Assembly: GCA_907165135.1 (NCBI GenBank)
Contig: OU015567.1
Location: forward strand, 377,001 to 441,000
DNA: 64,000 bases
Reading direction: 5' to 3'
Source of the DNA: Oikopleura dioica
Lineage: Eukaryota; Chordata; Appendicularia; Copelata; Oikopleuridae
Positions 56,701-64,000 of this stretch are shown here, piece by piece. The number at the start of each line of letters is the position of its first letter. Positions within the stretch are counted from its first letter, which is position 1. The notes under the pieces are model-generated. The model was given only the letters and a program-made list of their open reading frames with translations, searched no databases and was not told the DNA's origin. Both the position numbers and the translations under genes were made by a program.

Positions 56701-58122
56701 ACCGGAAAATACGTTTCCGGTCGCCGTTTTCGTTCTAGAAATGCTAAAATGACGATTGAACCTGTAAACTGATCCTTATGGTTAGTTTTACTGTGGGCAA
56801 AAAGATATCGGTCAAATATGAAACACAACCTTGATTAACGATTAAAATTCTAAATTTTGTATGTATTTTGTTGTTGCTGCGCCTTCCTAATTTTCGGTCC
56901 CATTTTCATGTGAAAATACAATTTTGGTGATAAGCATGTCATGGTAAGAGATATGATTTTCATTTTTTAGCCCACATAAGAACTTTACATAAGAACTTTA
57001 CACATAAGAATTTTTTGAAATTATCATATCTTTTCGCCACTAAACAATTACCCTCAACAACGCGATTTTTTGGAGGTCTGGCTGGTCGATGTTCGCTTTT
57101 AACATCGGGTTCGTGAAGTGTTTCTTTAACATATTGCGAGCCTTTTAATCAAGTTCTTTTTACCTTGAAATTTCCGCGTTGGTAAACATCCTTGAAGTAC
57201 TGTTTCATTTTGTCGCTCTGGAAGCGGAAATTCGATGGAAGATCATTACCATTCGCCGCTTCAAAAAGAAGCAAAATTGAAAAAAGTATTTTAGTTTTCT
57301 GCATTTGATCGCTCTATTCGGGACTCTATCCTTTTTATTGCTCGTTGTTTCAAGATTCTGTTCATGCATAACCTCTTATCAGAAGCTCTTAGAGCTGGTG
57401 AATAAAGAACAGTCGTTAGTTACAGTAGATTTCCCACCATGACCCCGAAAAAAGCGACAGAAGCGTTGAAAATCCTCGCAGGCATAGAAAACTCTTTGTG
57501 CGGAAACATGATAATCTACGACGGTCTCAGGGCATCTACGAGGACAATCAGACTCCGACCGAGAAGGCCAGAGTGCAAGCTTTGCGGAGAAAAGCGAGAA
57601 ATTATGGAATTAATCGACTATGTTCAGTTTTGCGGAATGGCGGCGAACGACAAGGATAAAGGCTTGAATTTAGTGCCTCCAAATGAAAGGTGAGTTTTCT
57701 AGGGCATCAATAGTAGCGATATTAAAAAAATAAACAATTTTTCAGAATAGAAGTCAAAGAAATAGAAGCGCTGAGAAAACGAGGTGGACTGATTGTCGAT
57801 GTAAGAACAGAAGTGCAATTTGAAATGTGCCGTCTTCCTTTTGAAACGTTCAATTTTCCGCTGAAAAAATTGAAAAGAAAACCGGAGCTTCTGGAAGAAA
57901 TAATTGAAGAGAGAAAAGCAGAAGAAGTCGTCTTCCTTTGTCGGAAAGGAAACGATTCGCAACTTGCCCAGGTGTTTTGGAAGGAACATACGAATGGTAA
58001 GAAAACTGAGAACAAGAACGATTCTAGCGCTTTTTCGTTTAGGAAAGATGAAAACAAGCGACGTCAAAGGAGGCCTGTACGCTTGGCAGGAAGAAATCGA
58101 CAGTTCCTTTCCTTTGTACTAG
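53796..58122 (+). CDS. MOCS3: MOCS3/UBA4: adenylyltransferase-sulfurtransferase
   Basis: Exons 53796-54059, 54263-54668, 57455-57689, 57746-57996 and 58043-58122 join in phase to 411 residues. The E1-like part has [33 protein letters not shown] and [10 protein letters not shown], with zinc pairs CYRCVHP and CKLCGEK; the C-terminal rhodanese domain has [12 protein letters not shown] with its active Cys and [21 protein letters not shown]3 activates MOCS2A and URM1 for molybdopterin synthesis and tRNA thiolation. Oddity: intron 3 spans 2786 nt, starts with GG, and is filled with antisense genes; joining GAIQ directly to [10 protein letters not shown] matches the family exactly. An ATG in good context at 57439 just upstream of the acceptor could instead start a separate C-terminal product. 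Confidence 0.82.
54995..55195. other. GC-rich patch of foreign-looking composition
   Basis: About 200 bp with visibly high GC (rich in CGCG, GGCGCC and CCGCGG words) inside AT-rich DNA. Both strands are open in some frame because stops are rare. It begins and ends abruptly and replaces the expected second exon of the small secreted gene at 55217-55381. Confidence 0.6.
55217..55381 (-). pseudogene. First exon of a small secreted-protein paralogue, apparently incomplete
   Basis: Encodes 55 residues with signal peptide [16 protein letters not shown] and [18 protein letters not shown], similar in layout to [17 protein letters not shown] of the gene at 56348-57304. A strong GAA/GTAAGT donor follows, but beyond it lies the GC-rich patch and no second exon of the family type was found. 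Confidence 0.45.
55590..56020 (-). CDS. Small secreted protein, paralogue B
   Basis: Exons 56020-55877 and 55838-55590 give 130 residues: signal peptide ([19 protein letters not shown]), [17 protein letters not shown], then [20 protein letters not shown] and [12 protein letters not shown]. The second exon parallels [20 protein letters not shown] / [12 protein letters not shown] in the neighbouring gene. A GT after TFHK could add a small intron. Function unknown; only two Cys. Confidence 0.6.
56348..57304 (-). CDS. Small secreted protein, paralogue A
   Basis: Exons 57304-57164, 57123-57052 and 56518-56348 join in phase to 127 residues. Signal peptide [39 protein letters not shown], then two copies of a KxFTxP segment ([39 protein letters not shown]). 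No Cys pattern. Family not recognised; probably a lineage-specific secreted peptide. Located antisense inside the MOCS3 intron. If the third exon belongs to another gene, this entry would split in two. Confidence 0.55.
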
Positions 58123-58354
58123 ACCGAAATTCTTCAAAATGTTAAAATACATACAATAACCAGATGTTTAAAAAGAAACAAGGCCTTGTTTATTTGCAGG
58201 AAAAAAACTAATTACAGTACAGGCAGATTCTTGTTGAATAATTACACATCATCTTAACAGTAAACTTTGCAGGGAATCGCTCATCCGCACTAAAATGGCA
58301 TTCCAATGTTGTTAAGATGTCTGTTCAGCAGTTTGTTCCACTTTTTCATTCTGT

Positions 58355-58960
58355 TCACTTGGTGGTTGTTTTTTCGTTGCCCTTTGCAGCTGTCCAAGTA
58401 TCTAGAATCGAGGTTGTAAAGGGGTGAAAAGAAAGGGATGGTGGATTACCGTTGAGCCCATTTTGAAAGTCCCGTCGTAAGTTGTTTGGTTCCAACTCTC
58501 GGGTCAACATTATCCAGTCGTAGATTTTCCTCATCGTCGAATCGTTCTTCTGGACCACCGTGGGGAAGGCTTGGGTCGTAGAAACCACATCTGTCGAACG
58601 CTGATCTACAATCCGACTTTTACCCGATGGAATTAATGTTTCTTTTCTTACCGCATTCTTTGGATGTTCGTGGCGAATTTCATCTTCCAGTTATCCTGTG
58701 AAGGAACGTGATCAAACCACTTATCCAAAAGTTCGTATGAAAATGCCTCTAAAAAACCAGGTAGAGAAAGAAATGAGGCTTTGAGGCTTACCGAGTGTTC
58801 GAAGTCGCGCTTTTGGATGACGATTTGGCACCTTCCTTTGATCGAGGGAATCGTAGCTGCTCTCATCGTAGTTGTACGGCTGGATGCTTGTCAATTCAGT
58901 TGGCAAGGAAGCAGCGTCGAGGCAGACAGCAAGAAGGCCGATTTGCGAAGCGATTTTCAT
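58355..58960 (-). CDS. Secreted protein, unknown
   Basis: Exons 58960-58792, 58748-58652, 58616-58450 and 58401-58355 join with GT-AG introns to 159 residues. The start MKIASQIGLLAVCLDAASLP is a likely signal peptide; later parts are hydrophilic (YELLDKWFDHVPSQDNWKMK; KIYDWIMLTRELEPNNL). The third exon is also open in another frame with Cys residues, so the junction choice rests on phase. No family recognised. Confidence 0.5.
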
Positions 58961-59439
58961 ATTTATCGTCTTTTGGACTTTTTCGTTTTTTGTGGATTTG
59001 AATCTATTGATTTGTTGTTGATGGTGTTGCTAGAATCGGGCTTGCTTTTTAAATGTGACTTTGGCGCTGTTGATCTTTGAAAAAATTTGAGAGAGGTCGC
59101 GATTTTCAGAAATTGGCACTTGATCGCGCAAATAATCGGATTCTAGTGAGGAGCTGAGCGGAGGATTAAGGCGATCTTTGGTGAACGTGATGCAAGTGAA
59201 AGAAACTTCTGTACTAGAATTTTTTTGTTCAAAATTTAATTGAAAATTAACAGTTATCGTGGAGTTTAAGTTTATGATGACGTCATTATGTTCTCAGACA
59301 AATTCTTCATGAATAAAAATGCAATGATCTTTGAGAAAGGGATCCAACTCGAAACTAGGTTGAACAATGACCACTTCAAGAATAATCTGTTTTTCTGAAT
59401 ACCAGAAAATCGAATAGAGAAAGATCGGTCAATAGAAGA
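58961..59439. other. Intergenic, divergent promoter region
   Basis: About 480 bp between the secreted protein gene and the S1 protease; no gene seen. Confidence 0.4.
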
Positions 59440-61231
59440 ATGAAGCTTCTACCATCTCTCGCTGGCTTGGCTCTCTCTTTCGAGCAGCCAAAATATGAGG
59501 ATTTTCTCCGATCATTGCAGCAGAAAAGAAGCGGCTGGGGAGCTCCTACTGGGAGAATCGCTGCTCTTTGGTCACTTTGCCCAGCTTTGACGACCCCAGC
59601 AAATGGTCAAGTTGTTTGTGATCAAGCTACTTGTGCTCTTGTTTGCAATCAAGGATTTGTCCCTATCGCAAAGCGTCGAACGAAATGCCGCTGGAACCCG
59701 ACAAAGAGTTTTTTCTGGAAGCGACAATTGGGCGCTTGCGAAACTTGCGAAACCGATCTTGCCGCCCCTCCAGCTGGGGTGACTGTGACTTGCGGCTTCA
59801 ACGCATTGAATAAGAAGAAATGCACTTATAAGTGCGAAAACGGCGAAGAACTGCAAACAGCAAGTGGAAGTTTTAAGCAATTTACTGCGCTCTGTGCTTG
59901 TCCAAGATGGAACAATCGCATCTGTGGCTGGAACGCGAGAAAACTCGGTGGAATGATTACTGATGTTGAGATTGCTGCTCTTTCCTGCCCGGCTGTGGCA
60001 ACTACAACAGCTGCTCCACCAGCATCAACAACTCTTGAACCACCGGTCTCGACGACAGCTGCTCCTCCTGCTTCAACAACCGCTCCACCAGTTTCATCAA
60101 CCGCACCAGCATCAACGACGGCAGCACCATCAGCCTCGACAACCACTGCGCCACCTGCTTCTACAACAGCAGCACCACCAGCATCAACAACAGCTGCTCC
60201 TGCATCTTCGACAGCGGCACCATCAACAACTGCAGCTCCGCCAGCTTCATCCACAACTGGAGCACCTTCTTCCACTGCACCACCGGAAGTTTTCGAAGCC
60301 TTAACTGACGAGATTGATCCATCACTAACAACATGCTCCGGAGGTCGAACAATAGAAAAGATCATCGGAGGAACCGGCTTGATAACTGGTCAGGCTGATT
60401 GGCCATGGCTTGCTCGACTTTTGAGAACAAAGACCGACAACACTCAGACAATTTGCGGAGGGTCGATCATTGAGGATAAATGGGTTCTTACAGGAAGGTT
60501 TTAAAAAAATTGTTCTATGAAAGCAAGCTCAACTTCTGATTCATGAAATTTTAAACCCCAAAAAGCCGCCCATTGCTGCACCGATGCAACACAAATTGAT
60601 GCCACTTTCAACGATTTCTCGATCTCTTCACCCGAAACTGGCGAATACACCCTAACAGTTACTCCTGCTCAAATTTTCATCCACGATGATTATTGGGACA
60701 GTAGCGATGGTAGCTCACAAAACATGGATCTCTGCCTCCTTAAATTCAACGAAAATATCCTTTCTGCTGGAACTGGCACTGCTAAAGTTTGTCTGTCTGA
60801 CTCTTATCCTGAAGGTAAGACAAGTTTTCTAAAGAAAGGAATACACGTTTTCAGGCGGGAAAGCTTGCTGGATCGCTGGTTGGGGATTGATCGAAGACGG
60901 AGGTACTGCAGCTTCGGATCAGCTTAAAAGTGTTGGAGTCAATATCCTCAGCCAAAGCTACTGTCTCCAAAACACCATCCACAATTTCTTATTCGCCGAC
61001 GACATCTGTGTGGGCTCTCCAGACACGACAGGCAACAACCTGATAGACGGTGGCATCGGCGCTTGCCAAGGTGACTCTGGCGGACCTCTCGTTTGCGACG
61101 TCAATGGTGCAGCGACGTTGATGGGAGTAACGAGCAGGGGAAACGTTTGTGGCGGAGAAGGTCAGCCTTCTTTGTACACTTCGATTTCTACCGACGACTG
61201 GATTTCTACGACTATTGCTGCAAATCCTTGA
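59440..61231 (+). CDS. Modular S1 serine protease with sushi-like head and mucin-like linker
   Basis: Exons 59440-60493, 60566-60814 and 60855-61231 give 559 residues. A short leader is followed by two Cys-rich WxC-type modules (about 45-185), a TTAAPPAST mucin-like linker (about 188-280) and an S1 domain starting IIGGTG. Triad: His in WVLTAAHC (354), Asp in MDLCLLKF (about 405), Ser in CQGDSGGP (about 508). The residue six before the Ser (trypsin Asp189) is Gly, so trypsin-like Arg/Lys cutting is not expected. Intron 60494-60565 is GA-AG and exactly restores WVLTAAHC. Secreted; the leader lacks a long hydrophobic core, so an upstream exon may exist. AATAAA follows at about 61240. Confidence 0.85.
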
Positions 61232-61380
61232 TCAAGACAAATAAACGTTTATTCCGTCTTTTTTTATTTGAAAAGTTGAAAAGAATTGTCAATCAGAAAA
61301 GGAAGGACTTGAAATTACCATAACGACCAGAACTCTTTTTTTTTAAATCATTCAAAACTCAAGCAGCTTTTAGAAAAAAA

Positions 61381-63004
61381 ATGTTCAACGGAAGGTGGAA
61401 CAGAGTGCAGACTGATACAGTTGATCAGCTCGAAAATGTGCTTGGCATTTCTAAAAACCCGAAATTGGTGAAAGAATCAATGAGAGAATCGTTAGAAGAA
61501 TACTTGAAGGCTAAGTTGACTACGATCATTCATCAAGATGGTGTTGATTTTGGAATAACAAGGCGATACATTTTTGAAAATGATGAGGATGAAGTTGAAG
61601 AGCAAATTACTGGTGAGTTCAATAAAGTTTGATAATTTGTCTTTCTGAAAAATAAATACGGCATTGCGGACAGCTCGAGTTTTGAGTTGTAAGAATGTTT
61701 TTTAAACATTTATTACAAAACTGATGACCGCATGAAGAAAGACAACATTTGTGATTTTTGTTTGAATTGAATTCTAAAAAGCAAATTTGGCACTCACCAG
61801 CTTCACTCCACAATTTTTTTTGTTTGTTCTTTGGGGTATTTAGCTGGAGAATCATTTTGTCTTGAAGATCTATTTTGTTTTTCAGAAATTCTGTTTCTTT
61901 CTCTTTGTCACGAATACGTTCTTGAAGCGATCTTATTGTTGACAAATGTTTTATTTCGCTTTCAACTCTTCGTTGAAGCTCTTCATTTTTTTCAGTCAAC
62001 TGCCTGATAGATTTATTTCGCTTTTGAATCGCAGTATGGAGTGAAGTTATTTCTTGTTTTTGACTCCGAACACGTTTTTCATTCAAAAAATTACGGTCGT
62101 CTAAACGTTTCAGGTGAATGTTCGCCATGTTTGCCAAATGAAGATATCGGAATTTTAGGAATTCAAGCATAATTGCGGGATTTTCATCAATAAGAACCCA
62201 TAAATTTATCTTCTTTTCTTCGAATTCTTCAGAATCTTTTAAGGTTACATATTTTTCAGCATAACCAACCAACGTATGAGCATGAACCATGGAGTGCTTA
62301 ATTTTAGACAACTGGTTTTCTATGAGTTGAGCAGAAAAATTCAATCTTCTGGGTCGTTCATCATGACTTGGTTGAAGATTCAATGCCTCAGCCAATTGAG
62401 CAATTTTTTGAGGGACGAGAATTTGTTTGAGAATTCTTTCAGCGTTATCTTTAAAAAAAATAATCATTTCATTATCTCCCAAAAATATAATTGACATACG
62501 CGTTTTCGCGCTACACTTACTTTGACACGGATGTTCTGCAACAAAACATAGCCAGTTCAAATGATGGATATTCCCTGACCCAAACTTATGCAGTGCACAT
62601 TTAAAAACAATCGATTTTCCAGTGTTTGAGCAAATCGGCCGAAGAGGATTGAACCCAAGCTTTGCTGAAGCCGAATCACTTTCATAGCGATCATCTTTAT
62701 CCAGAGCTTCGATATCATAGTTTTTCTTTATCCATTTCTCTTCGTACGTATCCATTTTTGTACAAATCAATTTTCAGATTTCAAATTTGGGGAAAATAAA
62801 CTGACAATCAACGAGCGTTCAATTTCTGGCTCTTTCACACCTTGCATCAACGGACTGCAAATAAACGGCAACGAAGGCCCTCTAAAAGTCACCTACAAAA
62901 TTCAAGAAGGCAAACTAATCGAGATCCTGACCGGCAACGGCTTCAACTTCAAACAAATCTCCGAGGAAGAGCCGAAAGATTTCACTCTGTTTATGCACCG
63001 CTAA
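61381..63004 (+). CDS. Fatty-acid-binding-protein-like (cytosolic lipid binder)
   Basis: Exons 61381-61612 and 62778-63004 give 152 residues. MFNGRWNRVQTDTVDQLENVLG, DGVDFGITRRYIFEN and GNEGPLKVTYKIQEGKLIEI follow the FABP/CRABP beta-barrel pattern (FxGxW...NxDxxLxxxG). Slightly longer than usual FABPs (130-140). No signal peptide. The single intron (1165 nt) is almost exactly filled by an antisense RING-finger gene. Confidence 0.7.
61619..62755 (-). CDS. Intronless coiled-coil RING-finger protein nested in the FABP-like intron
   Basis: One uninterrupted frame of 378 residues; the ATG at 62755 is chosen as the first in frame. A Cys/His-rich N-terminal segment (ALHKFGSGNIHHLNWLC...CQSKC) is followed by a long coiled coil (about 180-310) and a C-terminal C3HC4 RING (CQICFLEF...CGHQFCNKC...CPQC), implying E3 ubiquitin-ligase activity. 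The stop is 6 nt from the FABP donor and the ATG 23 nt from its acceptor, so the gene occupies the intron wall to wall. Lack of introns in this intron-rich neighbourhood suggests a retrocopy. Confidence 0.8.
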   Translation of the reverse strand: MDTYEEKWIKKNYDIEALDKDDRYESDSASAKLGFNPLRPICSNTGKSIVFKCALHKFGSGNIHHLNWLCFVAEHPCQSKCSAKTRMSIIFLGDNEMIIFFKDNAERILKQILVPQKIAQLAEALNLQPSHDERPRRLNFSAQLIENQLSKIKHSMVHAHTLVGYAEKYVTLKDSEEFEEKKINLWVLIDENPAIMLEFLKFRYLHLANMANIHLKRLDDRNFLNEKRVRSQKQEITSLHTAIQKRNKSIRQLTEKNEELQRRVESEIKHLSTIRSLQERIRDKEKETEFLKNKIDLQDKMILQLNTPKNKQKKLWSEAGECQICFLEFNSNKNHKCCLSSCGHQFCNKCLKNILTTQNSSCPQCRIYFSERQIIKLY

Positions 63005-63190
63005 ATCAAGTCTAAATAAACTCAACGCGCTCTAGAAGCGAAATTCTCAAGAAATCAAAAATTTGCACTTGATTGATTGATTCGAGTTGAGTGACGAGAA
63101 CCGCTCTTTTTTAGAACTTGTTTCTTGGTCAAATGTTTATTCGAAAATAATTTCAAAAAGTGATTTTAAAGAGCATGTAATTGGCGTTTT

Positions 63191-63491
63191 TTAGAAAGTT
63201 CTTCGGTTCTTCTTGATTTTCTTTCGTTTTTTCTTCACTTCTTTTTGGATCTTTCGGAGGCCGCATTCAGTTTCTTCTTCTTCATCATCCGTTTCCATAT
63301 CTTCTTGCGGCTGTCGATTGATTCTTTCACTTGGGGGTCCGACGAAGAAAGCGAGAATATTGTAAGTTGGGATCCAGAGAAGTAGAGACACTGTTGAGCA
63401 AATTACTAACAAAACTTGTTAAAGAAGAAAAGAGAATCTTTTTTGAAAACTGCCATCTACTTAGACGTTCAGGCCATTTTTTATAAAACAT
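63191..63491 (-). CDS. Small single-pass membrane protein
   Basis: Exons 63491-63461 and 63390-63191 (69-nt GT-AG intron) give 76 residues: MFYKKWPERL, hydrophobic MSLLLWIPTYNILAFFVG, an acidic patch (METDDEEEETE) and a very basic tail (KEVKKKRKKIKKNRRTF). Reads like a small integral membrane protein; family not identified. Confidence 0.5.
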
Positions 63492-63575
63492 TTTATTATG
63501 ATTTTCTTATCATAAAATTTTAAAGATATCATATCTTCAAATTGAGAATTTGAGGCTTTTATCGGTGACTAGTTG

Positions 63576-64000
63576 TCAATTTTCAAAATGAGCTCCAATT
63601 TTATCAAAATACCGAATCGAAGGAACTGATAAGACTTCTCTTGAATTCCCAAAACGGCGTAGAGACCATTTTCTTTCTTGAAAGCAGAATTTGTCAAGAA
63701 AAATAGACTGCTTTGGTACATCACTTTTCATTGGTTTCTCAACCCTTCTTTTATCCTTTGAGAAAAAAAAGAAAACCATTCCTTTAGTGAGAACAGCGCA
63801 TTTCTGGTACCATTCCATGGAATCAGCATTTTCCGTGTTCACATAACTTTGATCGACGATATCTTCCAAAACGCGCAAAACAAGTCTTTTCGCTTTCCGG
63901 ATTTTTTGATTTCTCTGCTCTCGTTGCTTTCTTTTATCTGCTTCTTCGCACTTTGCTAAAAAGGCGAGGCATTCTTTGTTGATTTCATAAAGTTCGTAGT
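63576..64000 (-). CDS. 3' part of a gene running off the right edge
   Basis: An open frame enters at 64000 and ends at 63576 (about 141 residues visible). It is rich in Lys/Arg and Glu at first (EADKRKQREQRNQKIRKAKR), then mixed (SMEWYQKCAVLTKGMVFFFF). No family recognised; the start lies outside the window. Confidence 0.45.
   Translation of the reverse strand, partial: YELYEINKECLAFLAKCEEADKRKQREQRNQKIRKAKRLVLRVLEDIVDQSYVNTENADSMEWYQKCAVLTKGMVFFFFSKDKRRVEKPMKSDVPKQSIFLDKFCFQERKWSLRRFGNSREVLSVPSIRYFDKIGAHFEN

Larger units (their letters stand above)
54669..57454. other. 2.8 kb region splitting MOCS3
   Basis: Exceptionally long for an intron here. It contains antisense small-secreted-protein genes (55217-55381, 55590-56020, 56348-57304), a GC-rich patch (about 54995-55195) and an AT-rich palindromic stretch near 54870-54945. 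Confidence 0.6.

Noticed and set aside
58450-58616. Alternative Cys-containing frame (SDCRSAFDRCGF) of the secreted gene
   Set aside because: It breaks the exon phase; the other frame joins correctly on both sides and reaches a stop in the last exon.
59826-60365. 179-residue minus-strand frame of Val/Asp/Gly repeats
   Set aside because: Exact shadow of the Thr/Ala/Pro mucin linker of the S1 protease on the other strand.

Overview
The window is nuclear DNA of a compact animal genome, most likely a larvacean tunicate such as Oikopleura dioica. Genes lie close together on both strands. Most introns that could be placed exactly are 37-90 nt. At least eleven introns in conserved genes only restore frame and family motifs if they run from GA to AG, and several others run from GC to AG; this unusual donor use is known from O. 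dioica. The gene set is metazoan: troponin T-like, CLC-7, tubby-like, cGMP-dependent kinase, astacin, S1 protease, MOCS3, mitochondrial phosphatidylserine decarboxylase, FABP. No prokaryotic operon, rRNA, tRNA or CRISPR was recognised. All exon coordinates are by hand from splice-site and phase agreement, without transcripts.

Layout. 0-9 kb: a type II membrane protein with tandem LU (Ly-6/uPAR-like) domains, displaced 3' ends of two genes whose full copies lie at 15-19 kb, a CILP-like TSP1/Ig membrane protein and a secreted Cys-rich protein. 10-19 kb: a solute-carrier cluster, SLC43 (+), SLCO (-), SLC17 (+), then a class 3 lipase (-) and an unknown gene (-). 20-26 kb: troponin T-like gene, an acidic protein gene, then a 3 kb gene desert with a 587 bp fold-back element. 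26-37 kb: CLC-7, tubby-like protein and PKG, all (+), with introns loaded with small inverted-repeat elements. 38-49 kb: RGS-like, C-type-lectin-like, astacin, kelch-like, CD164-like and small secreted genes. 50-58 kb: PISD with an antisense gene inside, a small coiled-coil gene, and MOCS3 split by a 2.8 kb intron holding antisense small-secreted-protein genes. 58-64 kb: a secreted protein, a mucin-linked S1 protease, a FABP gene whose intron holds an intronless RING gene, a small membrane protein and a gene running off the right edge.

The most notable material is the mobile DNA. One family of short inverted-repeat elements (ends like GGCTCGGCAACCTGTGT) has about nine copies here, mostly in introns. 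There are also two TTAA-bounded elements, a hAT-like 584 bp element with a perfect 8 bp target duplication that appears to interrupt the signal-peptide exon of the astacin gene, and several other fold-backs, one nested in another. Together with the non-GT introns and the genes nested in introns, the window is a good snapshot of intron and gene-structure turnover.
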